Shown here: piece by piece, positions 34,201-46,975 of the stretch
Position numbering within the stretch: the stretch's first letter is position 1
Layout: every line of letters begins with the position of its first letter
Assembly: GCA_019843655.1 (NCBI GenBank)
Contig: JACDQD010000007.1
Coordinates: 25,624,365-25,688,364, forward strand
DNA length: 64,000 nt
Origin: Lethocerus indicus
Lineage: Eukaryota; Arthropoda; Insecta; Hemiptera; Belostomatidae
Reading direction: 5' to 3'
Program-made: the position numbers and the translations under genes
The notes under the pieces: generated by a model
What the model was told of the DNA's origin: nothing
The model's input: only the letters and a program-made list of their open reading frames with translations
The model's database searches: none

Positions 34201-37200
34201 GTGACCATTTTCATTAACTATCCTTGTAATGATTTAATACGGGGGAGAATTGGTCGACACCCAAAACAGGGAACCGACGACATAACAACAGGTCCGACCA
34301 ACATTCGTGTGCCACTTAATATTAATAACATAAATTCGGAATATTTTTTGAACAAACCCATTAAGTAAAAACCATAAAAATGAGCTTTCAAGTATTACTG
34401 ATTCGCAAATCATTTTCTATTTTTAACTTCCAACTAAAAACCCGGCAAATTCCTGCAAAATCTGTTTCTCCAGTACCCGACACAAAGGAATATCGCGGAA
34501 AACTAATCCACAATGCCACAAAATTTTGTTAATAAAAATAATGCTAAATTACTTTATCTATAAAATAAAATAGCATAAGCAACTTTCGGACCTTCGCTCA
34601 GTAAACCACCAGTGAACGCGATATGAGAACGTCCAAATGCTTATGAATGTTGTAGGTAGATACGAGGAAATCATTTTATAGACAGGAACAGTATTCGACT
34701 TGGCAGATAGAGGAACAACAGTAAACAAATGAGAGCGTGGAGAGTCATGAAAGGAGGAAGGAAGAGACCCACTATTTTTGCGACCGACGCTGATAAAGAG
34801 AGTGATAGCGCAGGATACGGAGAGGCGGGCGCGTAAAGTGATCACTGAAGACGCAGGATGCGCGCCCATTCACGATTAGATAAAACGGTTTTATTCAATG
34901 TCCCGTCTTGAACACTCTATGCCGCGTTAAGGGACGGTGGGGGGGAGGAAGGAGGCCGGCAGGACGTCTCGATGGGGTAGCCAGCCAACTTGTCGCCTCC
35001 GTCGAGGAGAGGCCTATTGATTTTTTAACGCCGAATTGGACCACAGAAACATACGGTAGTTTTCAGATAAAAACATACCATAAAGCCTTTACTCAATTTA
35101 CAAAATACCCCGAAAGTGTAGCGTCCGAATCACTCGAATCAATTTGGGGAAAAATTAGTGATTAGACTAAAGATGTTTGTTAACCCATTATTTGAAAGAT
35201 ATGGGCGGAATCGTGCTTATGAATGAAAGATTATGACTCTCATTTATTTTCTGAAATTTTCCTCCTAGCCCAAATCTGGTCTATCACCGTATCGCGGGTC
35301 ACTCTAATTTTGTATCGCTGATTATTCACCATATAACGGGGTTTTACTACTTTAATTTTATATATCACTTATTTTACATGGAAAATAAACATTGTGTAGT
35401 CTGAAAGAATACTGAAAACAATATAAAAAATATTAAGTAAAATACAGCGGATGAGTAAAGATTGGCACGTATGGAAAACGTAGCACCGGCCTATGTAAAT
35501 AAAGGTTTAAGAGTTTAAAAATATAGGAAGTGTTTATACGAGTGTTATAAGGCCTTAAAACAAATATAAGTAATAAAATAAATAGAAGGAATTTCTCCTA
35601 TCGCGGGTGTGTTAGATTCCGGAAAACCAGAGGTATGACTTCATATGTTTACGGTATCAAGGCAGATTGTTTTTAAAAAAACACTGTTTTTTACGTAAAA
35701 TCGAATTACACGTTATCGTTCCGATAATGTTTTGTTGAAGCGTCATGCTGACAGCGATCATTAGAGGTTCTTAATCCCATATACGTAAATAGTAATCTAT
35801 TATGCACGGTATCTAACATATGGAACATAAGTATTTTTCTTGCGTACGGCGCGATTGAGAATTATCACTGCAAGTTCTAAAACGAGCTGTTGTTACTGTT
35901 GGAGCCTTTGGTCGAATCGGACGTGAGCTGAGGACAAGGCTCAAATCTCGGGTTCGTTGAATCCCTTTGTTCCGTACGCCAATCGGTGAACAACAAGCGA
36001 TAAGGCGGCAGGCAGAACAATGGCACAAATCCGGGTTTATTTGTACAGAACGGGGCGCTATGGTGTCGCCGCCGTCGTGAATGGCGGCGGTAAATAACGC
36101 ACATATCGGAAACGTTGCGCGTATCTGGATGTGAGGGGAAGTGGACAGGGAGACACTCTGAGTCAGTGTGTTGTCGACGATAATGAAGGAACAGAATTAC
36201 CCGGAGAGTGCCTCTAACGAGCAAGAGTTTAATAACCTCTGGATGTGCTAATGTCCCTTCTGGGAGGGCACGTACCTATCGCTCAAGGAGAAAATGGAAA
36301 AACAAAAAAAGCTTGCTCAGATAAGGCCAAACTTTAAAAAAAGAACGCTTGCGGAGATGCTGTCACGACCGAATTCCATTTTCCAAGTTTCCCTGCAGTC
36401 CGCAAACTTTTTTCCAAGCAGACTAATTTATCTTTCAGTCTAATTTTTTATTATACAATCAACAAATAATTGTTGTATCCTAATTTTGTTGTGCTACAGA
36501 AAATATCTAGGCCAGTTTGTGTTTAATTCGTCCAGGGGGGGTGGAGGAGGCCGTCCTGAATTAGGATGATGAGTGTGGTGATGGATTTTATTAGTTTCAT
36601 CGACTTGTGATGAATGGTGCGATTCGAAACATACCGGAGGTTGGAATTGATGGACTTTCGATTGGAATCTCTGGGCGCGGGCGACGTTCTGGATGTCCCG
36701 GTGGAAACTCCATATCTCTCTATACCACATGACCGTGTCTTTGTATATTACGAGTTTGTTGGCTAAGTTCAATTTTGATGTCCCTTCTAGTAATGGCCCT
36801 AAAGTCCAAATTAATGGTTTAAAGTCTGGTGTAAAAGGTAGTGAACCTGCTGCTGGTATGTTTTAGTCAATTTTTTTTTGTTTTTATTATTTGTACAATC
36901 AATTATAACATAATTATGAGTACAAGTGTTGAGTGTATGTTTCTCACTTGAATGGCTTGACAAAAGAAACCATCCAATGACGGCACTTTTCACAATGCAT
37001 GAAATAATTTATGGCTTGGTTAGCAATTCTACGCGCTTTTTAGTCAAGAGCAGACTTTTTACAATCACCTTTAAATCTCCCTTCTACAATTTAAAGCATA
37101 AAGACATGAAATTTAAACGTAAGTTGAAAAATAATATAAAAGGTGAAATATTGATTTGAATATTATTTTATTAGAATTGAACCTTAACAAGATTAGTTCA

Positions 37201-38120
37201 ATTTAACAGCGAACGAAAATACTTACATTTATCTTATCAACGCAAAGCTTCAGTATGGAAACCATAATTTAAAAAAAAAATTCCGATACTTTTGCTCAAT
37301 ATTTTCTCAAAGTTAAATACAAATACAAATTTCACTCCAGACAAAGTAGGGAGAAACCAACCCCATCAAAAGCAAGTTTATTTTAAGAATTAGACGGTCC
37401 GGTGTTTGATGCAACAATAAACATCGTATTTTGAGTGTTATAAATTTCAACGCATTTCATAGCTAAACGTAACCGAATATTACTGTATCTACATATGGGA
37501 ATTTTAATCCCCCAAAAGGTCTGGATTTATGCTCGCAAGCTCAAAGATTCGGTACATTTCAATTTTTCTTCTCGTAATTGAACAAGAAGAGTTGTCTAGA
37601 TCTTCAGACGAATATAAAAATAATTTTAAATGAACATATAATTAATTAGAATATATATAAGGTATAGCAAATTGTTAACATACCGACTTTCGGATCGCAT
37701 TGCATTACTGGACAACACAAAAATACTAGCTGGAACGAAGGGCGGATGACAATCATCAATGCACAAATACTAACGCGATGAATGATCGATTACGGTCCAA
37801 TGTTTTGAACGGAATACAATTCAAACACGTGCAATTCCAATAACGTGCTATGCTTCAAGAATGTCTAAAATTGTATATACTCATTATCATTTTATTTCCA
37901 TATCCTTATCTTCACCTGGAAATCACCACTGATTGGTTACAGGTAAGGGCCAGACACGTGTAATCTATATTTACTATTTCACACCTGATAGTCACGTGCG
38001 ATTCATTTTTCTCTCTATCTCTCTCTCTGTCTCTAAACGTTCTTCCGGTTTTCACTTAGGCCCCCTCCCCACTTCGAATCGCGTACGCTCTGGACCACAT
38101 GACCACACGTCAGTAGTAGC
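34201..38120. other. Gene-free stretch
   Basis: No convincing gene is present. Just before it, on the minus strand, an ATG at 34153 in good context (ACAATGG) opens a 96-codon frame rich in Ala, Arg and Cys through an alternating GC run. It shows no domain and I do not call it. The 35877-36224 minus frame is likewise unrecognised. Confidence 0.45.
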
Positions 38121-38215
38121 GCAAATTTCTTAGCGGTCTTTCGCCAGACCAGTTTCTGGCAGCTCGCCACCTTCAGTAGGCAACGGGAGTCATTTTGGCA
38201 CATGGCAGGCACGTG
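38121..38215 (+). mobile_element. MITE-A fragment (5' arm)
   Basis: TCTTTCGCCAGACCAGTTTC, then GGCAGCTCGCCACCTTCAG, then GGAGTCATTTTGGCACATGG follow the order of the family's 5' arm. The continuation GTCAYTTTRGCACATGG is shared with the copy at 12981, so it belongs to the element's interior. Confidence 0.6.
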
Positions 38216-38266
38216 GGAGTATACAGCTCGAACTGTCACTTCACTTGTCATGTGTGCGTGTACGGA

Positions 38267-38307
38267 TATATAAGGAGGCCAAAGTCAAGATACGAGCTTT
38301 CGCTCGT
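38267..38307 (+). promoter_or_regulatory. TATATAAG box followed by a 6 bp hairpin
   Basis: TATATAAG at 38267-38274 is followed after 17 bases by ACGAGCTTTCGCTCGT (38292-38307), a perfect 6 bp stem with a TTTC loop at the distance where a transcript would start. No gene is recognisable downstream. Confidence 0.25.
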
Positions 38308-38819
38308 GTTTAATTTCTCCAACATCCTGTGAGTAATTGCCTCTCATTTCTCGTGGGGGATAAAACGAGCCGTTATAGAATGTTAAAAGAAAACTAAATT
38401 TTTATTTGGGCGCCCATCATAGGGGGGACACTATTGAGATAAGGAAATCTAAAAGTTCCCTACGGCAGGGGCCGGAAATCCGGCGGGAAGGAACTGGTCA
38501 CTATTAAATTATTCTTAGGATAATAAATCTGCGTTCAATTTATTTTATTGTTAGAATTGTCATTTTATTTTCGTGTAAACGATTCAATTAATATCCCGAT
38601 AACATGAGTGGTAGCATTTTCTCGGGCGGTTTATCAGACTATTTCGGATTGCGCCGAATATTTCACTTTATGATCCTATAATATTACGCGCATTTGGGGC
38701 AAAACGTAATGGGGCAATGGGAGGGTCGGTCGGAATCTGGCTTTAAGTCGGAGATTGACATTCTTCGGCCCGCAGTAACCCCTCCCCCTCGACAGTTTTA
38801 TGAATGAACCGTTTGAGAC

Positions 38820-38855
38820 TATAAAAGAGGCATGAGTCACGAGTCACGCACTCAC
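38820..38855 (+). promoter_or_regulatory. TATAAAAG box with adjoining TGAGTCA
   Basis: TATAAAAG (38820-38827) is a strong TATA match. TGAGTCAC, an AP-1-type site, starts 6 bases later, and a repeated CACGAGTCACGCACTCACGC stretch covers the expected start site about 30 bases downstream. No coding exon is evident in the following kilobase. Confidence 0.3.
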
Positions 38856-39750
38856 GCACGACACACACGCACACAGACACACAGGGCCAGATCGACTGAG
38901 AACAATGTAGCTGGCCAGGCTATTTAGCAACGTTAAGTCTCATTTAACAAAAGACTACCTTGGTTATAAATAAAAATACTATCTTTTATAAAATATTTCT
39001 CAATAAGTATATTACCATTATTATTCGTATTAATTGGTCAGTCGTGCATAAAATAAGAAACTCTCCTGAAATTTCTGGACCATGCCCAATGAACTTTCTC
39101 AGCTCTTTGATCCCCGAAACGTTATACGCACTTTAATAAAATCGCTATTATTTTATTACGCGTTGAGGTTACCGTCGTGACCAGAATTACTACATCCGGT
39201 AAAATAGCGTAATACTTCGGGGGACTCGGGCAGTGGGTATTATGAATACTTCAGAAACGTCCCGAAGATCTAGTCATGAAGGGAATAAACCTTTCTGCTC
39301 CGTTATTCAAAAACAGGACAAACTTCCGGCAGATAGAGGGGGAGGGGTTCTTTCGACACCTGCTGCCCGAAGTTCTCCATACAGCATTACGCGATCTTAC
39401 CCGAAGATAGATAATCACTATATTTGAAATTGGAAATATCATCCTGCGACCTTTTTCTTGAAACAAGATACATTCAAATTCATACTTTCTATCTACGTAT
39501 ACAGGTGTGTGTGATGAGACGGTTCACGCAGGTCTCAAGACTTCTGTTGATTAAATTTGATTTTGTGTATTTAATACTATGTATACTGAAAAACAATATC
39601 GGAATACGGCTCACTTTGATCTCATGCCGCCATACCCCAGGTACAGATCCTGATGGGAAGATCCAAAGACAGGAACTAAAAAAACTATCGACTACTGACG
39701 GTGGTGAAAAAACGAAATCGGCCCAACCCCCGGGATACGAGGAAAGCGCT

Positions 39751-39911
39751 CGACTGCGAGATATTGCTGGGTCTCGGGCCAGAGATGGCCGTAAATACTA
39801 AAATCAATATGGATTCCGTCGGACCTGTGGGTGGATCGCGCGCCTCCTGCGTGCGCGTATCGGGCACGGGCACAAGGGCACACTGTATGAAGTGCAACAG
39901 GGGCCTGCTAG
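39751..39911 (+). CDS. Possible coding exon with strong splice donor, unrecognised
   Basis: A frame open since 39701 ends in H-C-M-K-C-N-R-G-L-L and is followed by GTAAGT at 39912-39917, a strong donor. The segment is richer in G+C than its flanks, and the Cys pair could belong to a zinc-binding fold. The 5' part of the frame overlaps a degraded MITE-A-like word (39690-39722), so the true exon start, if there is one, lies after that. No acceptor or partner exon is identified. It may be chance. Confidence 0.22.
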
Positions 39912-40426
39912 GTAAGTAGTATAAGTGGGCAGAGCTCAAATAGCCGACCAGTCGGGAGAGTTTACTTCGCGCTATTAATAGGAGGGCCCTACCTCGCGTA
40001 GAGCTAGCTGCACCCGCGGTACTTTCACCCTATTAAACCGACTAAAATTCATCTTAAATAACCAAGACGGAACCAACAATAAGTTATATGCAGAATCAGG
40101 TATAACCACAAAATACCGTATCGACTCGAAGCCCTTCTGTTCTAATTTTGGTGCTGTACCACTGTAGTAAGTTAAGACCTTAAAAGCATTAAACATTCAA
40201 ATCCTTATGTTTATATATAGCACATATTATTATTACTCCCATAAAGCTTGTACAATCACATGTCACGTTTTGACTCTTCCCGTCAGTACTTCCGCTGCAC
40301 CGCTACTGTAACTGAAAGTGTCGACACTGAATGCTTTATTGCACACGCGGAAGACGATGAATTCTTCTTGTGTCAAGTATTTCGGACGATGGAAAAATAA
40401 GAGGAAAAGCTCGAGAAAACGCTTTT

Positions 40427-40670
40427 TAGTTCATTCCTTAAAAGTTTTACTCTCAATACTGCCCGGCCACTGATTCTTTAACCTAAAGTCACATGATTTC
40501 ATCGCAGTTGTAGCGCTTAACAGTAGTTTTAGAACAGTGGTTCCGAAACTTTTCTTCTATAAGAGAAGTGTTTCCGCGGACTCCTACACAAGGATCAGTT
40601 TTTTTTAGTTCATTCTATTTTGTGGGTGGCATTTCCGAACTTTTTGCTCTCAAATTATGAACTAATTTGC
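40427..40670 (+). repeat. Dispersed repeat family B, copy with two partial units
   Basis: Two segments (40427-40490 and 40599-40670) begin TTTAGTTCATTC and contain CTCAATACTGCC- or GGTGGCATTTCCGAAC-like words. They match 41978-42052. The two units lie about 172 bases apart. Confidence 0.45.
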
Positions 40671-41118
40671 TATTCTCTCAGTTTGTTTCTCCCCCCTCGA
40701 ATCTTAGTTGAGGAAATGTAACGTTCCTACCGCCGTAGCACGTGGAGACGGTGCTCCACTTTGCAGAAGGAAAACCTAGATGAGCTTGTTCGATTCCAGC
40801 AATTTCAGTACGATAAGAGGCGAAATTTCCGTGCAACGCGAAATAAAACCGAAGAAGCAAAGTGGGAACGCGGCATAGGGAGGGAGAGAGAGAGAGAGCA
40901 GGGCCCGGGGCGAATGGAACAAAAAAGAAAAAGAAAAAAAAGAGAACAAGAACACCCCGCTTGTGTAACCCGACCAAGTGTCTGGTCGTCTGGTAGGAGA
41001 GTGTGCGCCCCGTTCGAGCGGGATGGAGATATACGGGACGTGGAACGAGAGAGACAGGGATGGAGAGATTGAAAGAGAGCTGGAATTCGTGCGAGTGGGC
41101 GAGCATCATGGCGCGGCC
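40671..41118 (+). repeat. GA-rich tract before an AC microsatellite
   Basis: The plus strand from about 40870 to 41095 is a strong purine tract rich in GAGAGA and GGAACG. The 171-codon minus-strand frame across this area is a reading of this tract and the AC repeat, not a gene. Confidence 0.6.
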
Positions 41119-41128
41119 CACACACACT

Positions 41129-41170
<42 letters not shown>
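41119..41170. repeat. (AC)n microsatellite
   Basis: About 26 AC units with a single TG interruption at 41128-41129. Confidence 0.97.
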
Positions 41171-41172
<2 letters not shown>

Positions 41173-41530
41173 CTGCCGACATTTCAACGCCACCCGATCT
41201 AAAAAGAGTTGGTAAGGGGGGAGGAATGGGGGGGCAATCGCATATTCAGAAGGCCGAACTGAAAACTATATAATACACAACAGAGAAGTTAACCGGTTCT
41301 TTCTAGGAGATCTAAGCGACGCTCCAACCATGAGAGCCATGGCGGCTTACCATGGCCACTTGTTGCCAAACTAACTGTACAGGCCACTAGAATACCCCCT
41401 GAACTATCAGTGTACTACCTCGCTATGTATGTAGTAGGAGGAATCAAAAATCAAAATCAAAAACGTATCGTATTGATCACTGCCCTCCTGTCCACCAGCC
41501 TGTTTCTATATATTCCACCATACGGCCAGT

Positions 41531-42185
41531 CTATTACCTTAGGATGAAGGCCTTTATAAATATAATATGAATTTTTAAGACAGAGAATAAATATATCCTT
41601 CAAGTATATCCTTAACTCCTGAAAATTAATTAAACTCGGGACATTTATACTATTTCATTTTCATTATATCAGTTCAAAAAGCCTATAGCCTACAATAACA
41701 GTTTTGTTTTACTTCATTCACTCTTTTGGATCCCTCAATACTTCCAGGTGACTGTTTCTTCAACATTAATTTCAGAACGAATTTAATTTTGATACGGTCA
41801 TTTTGCGCTATTACCTTACCGATGAAGGCGTTTATAAATAAAATTTGAATTTTTAAGATATACCTATGTCGTTCTGATTCCCAGAGAATCAGATTAAGTG
41901 TATCTTGTTGAATTCCTACAAATTAATTAAACATAGCTCATTTATACTATAATGTACAATAACAGTGTTCTTTGTTTTCAGTTCATTCTCTATTTTGGCT
42001 GGCATTTGTGAAAGTTGTGCTCTCAATACTGCCTGGTTTTCTAAACTTAAATTTTCTGAACTAATTCATTCCACTTCACCGAGGGCTCAATCTATCCGGC
42101 GAATCTTCGTTCTATCCCTTTCAGACCGCGTGGTATTCGCAGTGTCTACTGACGGTGGGGGAAACCTCGCAGACCGAAAATACAT
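41531..42185 (+). repeat. Family B tandem pair, longest member
   Basis: Two units about 280 bases apart (41531-41790 and 41811-42060) both start CTATTACCTTA, then GATGAAGGC and TTTATAAATA, ATTTTTAAGA, AAATTAATTAAAC, TTTATACTAT, ACAATAACAGT and TTCATTC. The second continues to CTACTGACGGTGGGGGAAAC and CTCGCAGACCG at 42146-42177. Similarity between units is roughly 70% with gaps. The repeat is non-coding. Confidence 0.6.
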
Positions 42186-42574
42186 GTCGAGAAATGTACA
42201 ATCCCCCTGAGCGTTGTCTATTTATAAAATAAGATGTGATACTATTCCTGCGATGTTCTATATCCACTCGACGGGCGGAGACTAATCAATTACAATTCAT
42301 TCGATAACGAATATATTCACTTAAAATAAATAACACCCTCATAAAAACGTATCTGGACACGGCGTATTTCATTTTGATATTAGTCATAAATTAATTTCTG
42401 GGACCGAACTATTCCTAGCACAGTTTGTTGGAGCCACAGGTGCGGTCGTGAAGCGTCGACAGGGGTTAACGGGCGGAAGTTTATCCTAATAGTTATGTTA
42501 ACACTTTTTTTTTGGTGGAACATCCATGCACTAAACATTTTACAGAAGGGTAATAATAAACGTCAAAGAGTTAC

Positions 42575-43040
42575 AGAGCTAGAGAGTGAGAGAGTGAGAG
42601 AGAGCTGGCCAAACTGATTTCAATGCCGACATATTCGTTATTTAAATTGCTCCTGGCCCAAAGCCATATAACCCACCGCAGCACCGACGATTCCCAATCT
42701 TCTTTTTGTTACATATTATTGTTTTATTTTTACACAATTTTTCGTCTTCTCTCTTATCCACCTAAGAAATTCATCTACGTTATGAATACGAACTGCTATT
42801 TTAATAATAATGATAATATTAAACCAGACAGAGGCCAATATAAACACCAGCCGATTCCAAGATCGTGGTTAATGTTAATGATTTGTTTATTGATGTGGGT
42901 TAACCTTTTGGAGTTGGGCCAGGTTCTGGAATATCATCACACTCCATCCTGAACTTGTTCCAATATTCCCGAAATCCCCATTGGAACATTCCAATGTTAA
43001 CATTCATTTGTACTGTCAATAAAGCCTTGTACTTGTCAGC
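42575..43040 (+). other. GA patch and possible 3' end with AATAAA
   Basis: A GAGAGTGAGAGAGTGAGAGA patch lies at 42584-42606. AATAAA at 43018-43023 is followed by GCCTTGTACTTGTC, a GT-rich run suited to cleavage and polyadenylation. The upstream frame (42623-42952) is unrecognised. This could be the 3' end of a transcript or of an old retroposon. Confidence 0.2.
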
Positions 43041-44913
43041 TTCACCGTTTGCTTATCTAATACTACAGTTTAGGCATCGTCGGTAGCATTCAGTCTGTAC
43101 AACATCAGCAATAACTAATACAAGATGTAACATTGGTTCTAGAAAAAGACAGGGATGATGTGGTGGCGAAATGTTGCGCTGGCGAGAAGATGAACAAGGA
43201 TGCTTCATCGACAAACGACGAACATCCGCCGGTCTGAGAAGTTATGCTACGCAAACGATTCTAATATTATTGCTGAATTATGTCAGTCGGATATTACAGG
43301 ATTTTTTTTGTACCTCCTGATCATTTTCTCCTGGGTAAAAAGGCGAAAAGAACGATTTTACTAGGTAACGAGGTGACTCGCTACACTGACAGTGCAATAT
43401 ACTTCGTCGGTTTTAAGTGCCACACCAATTTGCCGGCTGGATGATACTGATGACTCACGGCGGATGGCTCAAATCGATGGTACCGAATCGAACGCGAAGT
43501 TGCGGAAAAATAGACAGTTTAAAGTTCTACATTTTTCAGGGAGCCGTTGAAAGAATCGTATACAACGAAATATATATTTTACTATTACAGGGATGCTTTC
43601 TCCGGCGATCGCATAACTGACCCTTCAACCATTTCATTGGCCGAAAGCCGCTCTCATTTTAGACGGGCCGCCACTTGTATTTGGGAGCGGCTTCGTTTAC
43701 GGCACATTTCAGTTGGGGGGGAACCGGTTGTTTTCGGGCCTACAGCCTACGACTACAGCGCCAATGAATTCTGCTCTGATTATCACTGGAGCTCGTGAGC
43801 TTCAAATCGACCGATTGTTACTAACTTCGATCCGTCCCCGGCATATATATTATCATGATATAAATTATCACGACGATAGAAATTATCGTGATAAAAATGA
43901 TTGGGTATTTAGATGAAAATAACCTTTCTTCGTGGTTCGAATAGGTTATGAACAAAAGGCAATCAATTCTTTTTTTAAGATTTTAAATTGCACAATCACT
44001 CCTGATATGGTTCACATGACGAAAAAATCACTGTCCCAACTATAATTCTCTATTTCCTTGTTCGGAACATTTTCTTTTTTCATCACTCGGTTCAATAATT
44101 CGTTCGTACATTATTTGATTCGTGTCCCCTTTTTTCGTAATGCGGATAGACCTCTATAATAATCGTTGATGGAATACAGCTTTGTGAAAGCAGTTGAAGT
44201 GTGGACCGAAAGGAGTCCATCGTGCGGGCGGTCCACAGGGCGGTTGTCTGCCATTTCATGGGAACCGAACGAAAGAAACTATGCCTGGGGCTGTTATTTT
44301 GGGGTAATATATTTCCGATTCTCAGTTGCGCCGGCAGCTCCGAGTTGTAACTCGGCCAAAAACTAGCCCCTCCCCCCCACGAAATTCGAATTATTTCTAA
44401 TCCACCCCTCCTACATCTGCAGACTTTGAACATCCTATCCGATGTAAGAATTTCAACCTGTGGACTAAAAATTTACGGCTCGGATAGTTTTCAATGTCGG
44501 TCGAAACAAAAAAAGGATAAAATAAGAAGAAACAGAAAAAAACATATCTACCGCCAGCACAAGTAGAGTAGGAGTAGTAACCTTGACAACCTTTCGCTGA
44601 GCTTTGGCCGAGTCCAAAACCAGCGACTTTATCACTCACACACACATACATGGAGTATAATTTTTTTTCACATGCATTCCCTCCAAATAAGAAGAGCATT
44701 GACAACTTATTCCCGTGCAGATGTGTAATTTCGTGTATACAATTAAAGAATGTTTCGGTATAACGCGTTGAGGCAAAAGTTATAAGTCGCAAAAGACACA
44801 AGAAGTTCGGACATGGGGGTGATTGCAACTTTCCTATCACCAAGTGCCGCCTAAGCACCAAGGTGCACAAGTATGTTTAGTCCGAATATTATTCGCAGTA
44901 TTCATTCCAAATC

Positions 44914-44948
44914 AGTGACAATTCAAGTTCTGGTCGCGAAAACTTTCA
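44914..44948 (+). repeat. Short dispersed repeat family F, copy 2
   Basis: AGTGACAATTCAAGTTCTGG followed by TCGCGAAAACTTTCA matches 28229-28263 at about 90%. Confidence 0.5.
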
Positions 44949-45054
44949 ATTTATCAATTTGCACTTGACATTGGCGGAACAAATTTATTTTATTTTCTGA
45001 ACATCTCTGTACACCAAGTACACTAAACGTTGACTGCTGGTTAACGGAATGAAA

Positions 45055-45105
45055 CTGGCGATGGCGAGAAGCCGAAACCGGTCGCGCATGGTATCAAAGA
45101 CCCGG
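45055..45105 (+). mobile_element. MITE-A fragment (inner 3' arm)
   Basis: GATGGCGAGAAGCCGAAACC followed by GGTCGCGCATGG and CAAAGACC follows the family order GATGGCGAGCGGCCGAAACC, GGTCTAGCAAAAGACC, with substitutions. Confidence 0.5.
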
Positions 45106-45364
45106 TGCACTAGACCACCTCGTCAGTACAAAAAATTACATCCAACTGCCTACAATAAAGTGGTAATATTATTGACGCGACTGAAAACAAACTGAGAAAA
45201 TAAATTCGCGCGCTAAATACCCGTTTCCATTCAATACAAACGTTTTAAAAAAAGGACTTTGACTGACAGGTCGAGAGCAAAAGAGATGAAATCGTCGGGG
45301 CATTCTACACGGCCGGCTATTGTGATCAAAGCGATATTCTAAGAACCGTTAGATGCAGAGAAAT

Positions 45365-45450
45365 AGTGAGAGACGGAGATAGAAAGAGAGGGAGGGATGG
45401 AGGGAGAAAGGGAGTGTGAGAGAGAGGGAGCGAGGGAGAGAGAGTTAGCA
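45365..45450 (+). repeat. GA-rich tract
   Basis: A run made almost entirely of G and A, mainly GAGAGA and GGAGGGA words. It is one of several such tracts oriented purine-plus (30.3, 40.9, 48.1 and 59.5 kb); the tract at 60.0-60.2 kb is oriented the other way. Confidence 0.8.
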
Positions 45451-46216
45451 GTGCTAAACCCAACCCATGGGCTAACACCGACCTTGATTCAAAACCGACC
45501 AGTCAACTAAATGCACACACTAAATACTTCAACAGCAACTACATAAATACACCACTATTGCTTCTACTGAATAGGATAATTTTACAGTGTTAGATTTCAA
45601 TTTTAGAGTCACATCTGTTAAAACTTTTGCGATTCTACAACTAATTGTAGGAAGCCTGAGCTTCCTTCGTTGTGACAACTATGAATGCAGAAAAACACAA
45701 TATTTGGCGCAAACAAATATGTACATTAAGCAATTAATCAATTCAAATAATTATAGCGAACAATTACTAGGGATTAATTTAAATAAGATTCAATGTTAAC
45801 TGTACATAAGAGAAACTATTCATTAATCCCGATAAATACCAGAATTATTATACATACTGTGTGCGTTTATCTTAATTCATTAACGATTACAAACGGAGGG
45901 AAAATGCGAATATTCAAAAATTGCCGCTCTGCCCACTCATGTTACAGAAACCTCTTCCCCCCACCAGCACCCTAAAAATACGAAAATAACTGGTTTCAAT
46001 TGAAAATTATGATATTAAATTGTTTTCAATATTCCGTGCGTGACTACAACAGGATGAACTAATAATAAACCCCCCGATTAAGCATTTTGCATGATAACGA
46101 GCTTCTAACGAGTATTATTTATACTCTCATGAAATTTAGAAATATCTCAGCCGCGTTAATATTTCGATTGTGTGGACATTTCTAGGTATAAACTAAATTG
46201 GGAGATAAAGATAAAG

Positions 46217-46242
46217 CAGACCGCAAAACAGATATTCCAAAC
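46217..46242 (+). repeat. MITE-A terminal fragment
   Basis: GCAGACCGCAAAACAGATAT followed by TCCAAAC matches the outer 3' terminus of the family (GCAGACCACAAAAACAGGTA, TTCCAAA). Confidence 0.45.
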
Positions 46243-46324
46243 GATTTAATTTAATATTGGTTTGAAACCAAAAAAGTTCGCGTTTTGTTTACGATTCAGT
46301 GATTTATACTTCGTTTTTACTTCT

Positions 46325-46543
46325 AGTTTCAGACTGAAACGAGGAAATATAGCGCAAGTTCTGGATGTGAGGGGAATAGTTGTCGCCTGTGGGGGTCACC
46401 TATTGTGTCTAGTAGAACGCGGGGGGGGGGGGGCATTGGAACTAGCTGGAGCTAGGATGGTGGGGGCACAAGGTCCACAACCAGACGACTGCTGCTCCTG
46501 CTGCCAGATCTCCTCGCACTCTGAAAGGATGCTCTATTTATGA
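46325..46543 (+). CDS. Possible 3' coding exon, unrecognised
   Basis: A polypyrimidine stretch ending TTCTAG at 46321-46326 or TTTCAG at 46327-46332 would be a fair acceptor. The frame then stays open to TGA at 46541-46543. The product ends with a Cys-rich stretch (D-D-C-C-S-C-C-Q) and a Gly run coded by a 13-base G run. That G run is prone to length error and could disturb the frame. I recognise no family. It may be chance. Confidence 0.2.
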   Translation, partial: SFRLKRGNIAQVLDVRGIVVACGGHLLCLVERGGGGALELAGARMVGAQGPQPDDCCSCCQISSHSERMLYL

Positions 46544-46975
46544 GTCAGCCCACCTACCCCCATCGCAACACAATTATAACCCCTATCGCGTTATAATACA
46601 AAAAACAAACAGAAAAGAGCAAAATCGAATTCAAAATATATCATCTGATATCATCCAATCGTATTATTACAATTACACCCCCCCCCCTTAAGTAGGTAAC
46701 TTGCCGAGAGGAGGTTGTACATAGGACCCCCGCAAACAGTATTGCGCTACCTGAACTTCATTTCGCGGAAACTGTGGAAAGTGGAAAAACTGTGGTCCGC
46801 GATGACCATTAATGGAATATTTAAAGTGAACGCGAAAGGGGGAAATAGAGAAAAGCAGCCGCCACCGACAGATAGACATCTTCAAGACATACTGAAAATT
46901 AGTATGGGGGGATTATACATACTAATTTTACCGAATCCAGAATCGATATACAATATTTAAGAAATTTTAATTCCT

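Noticed and set aside
40678..41193. 171-codon minus-strand open frame with a Val-Cys run
   Set aside because: It is a reading of the AC microsatellite and the adjoining GA tract; the overlapping second minus-strand frame shows the same low-complexity run.
44397..44870. 157-codon open frame on the minus strand
   Set aside because: Aromatic- and Cys-rich translation typical of chance reading; no domain, no supporting splice sites or promoter.
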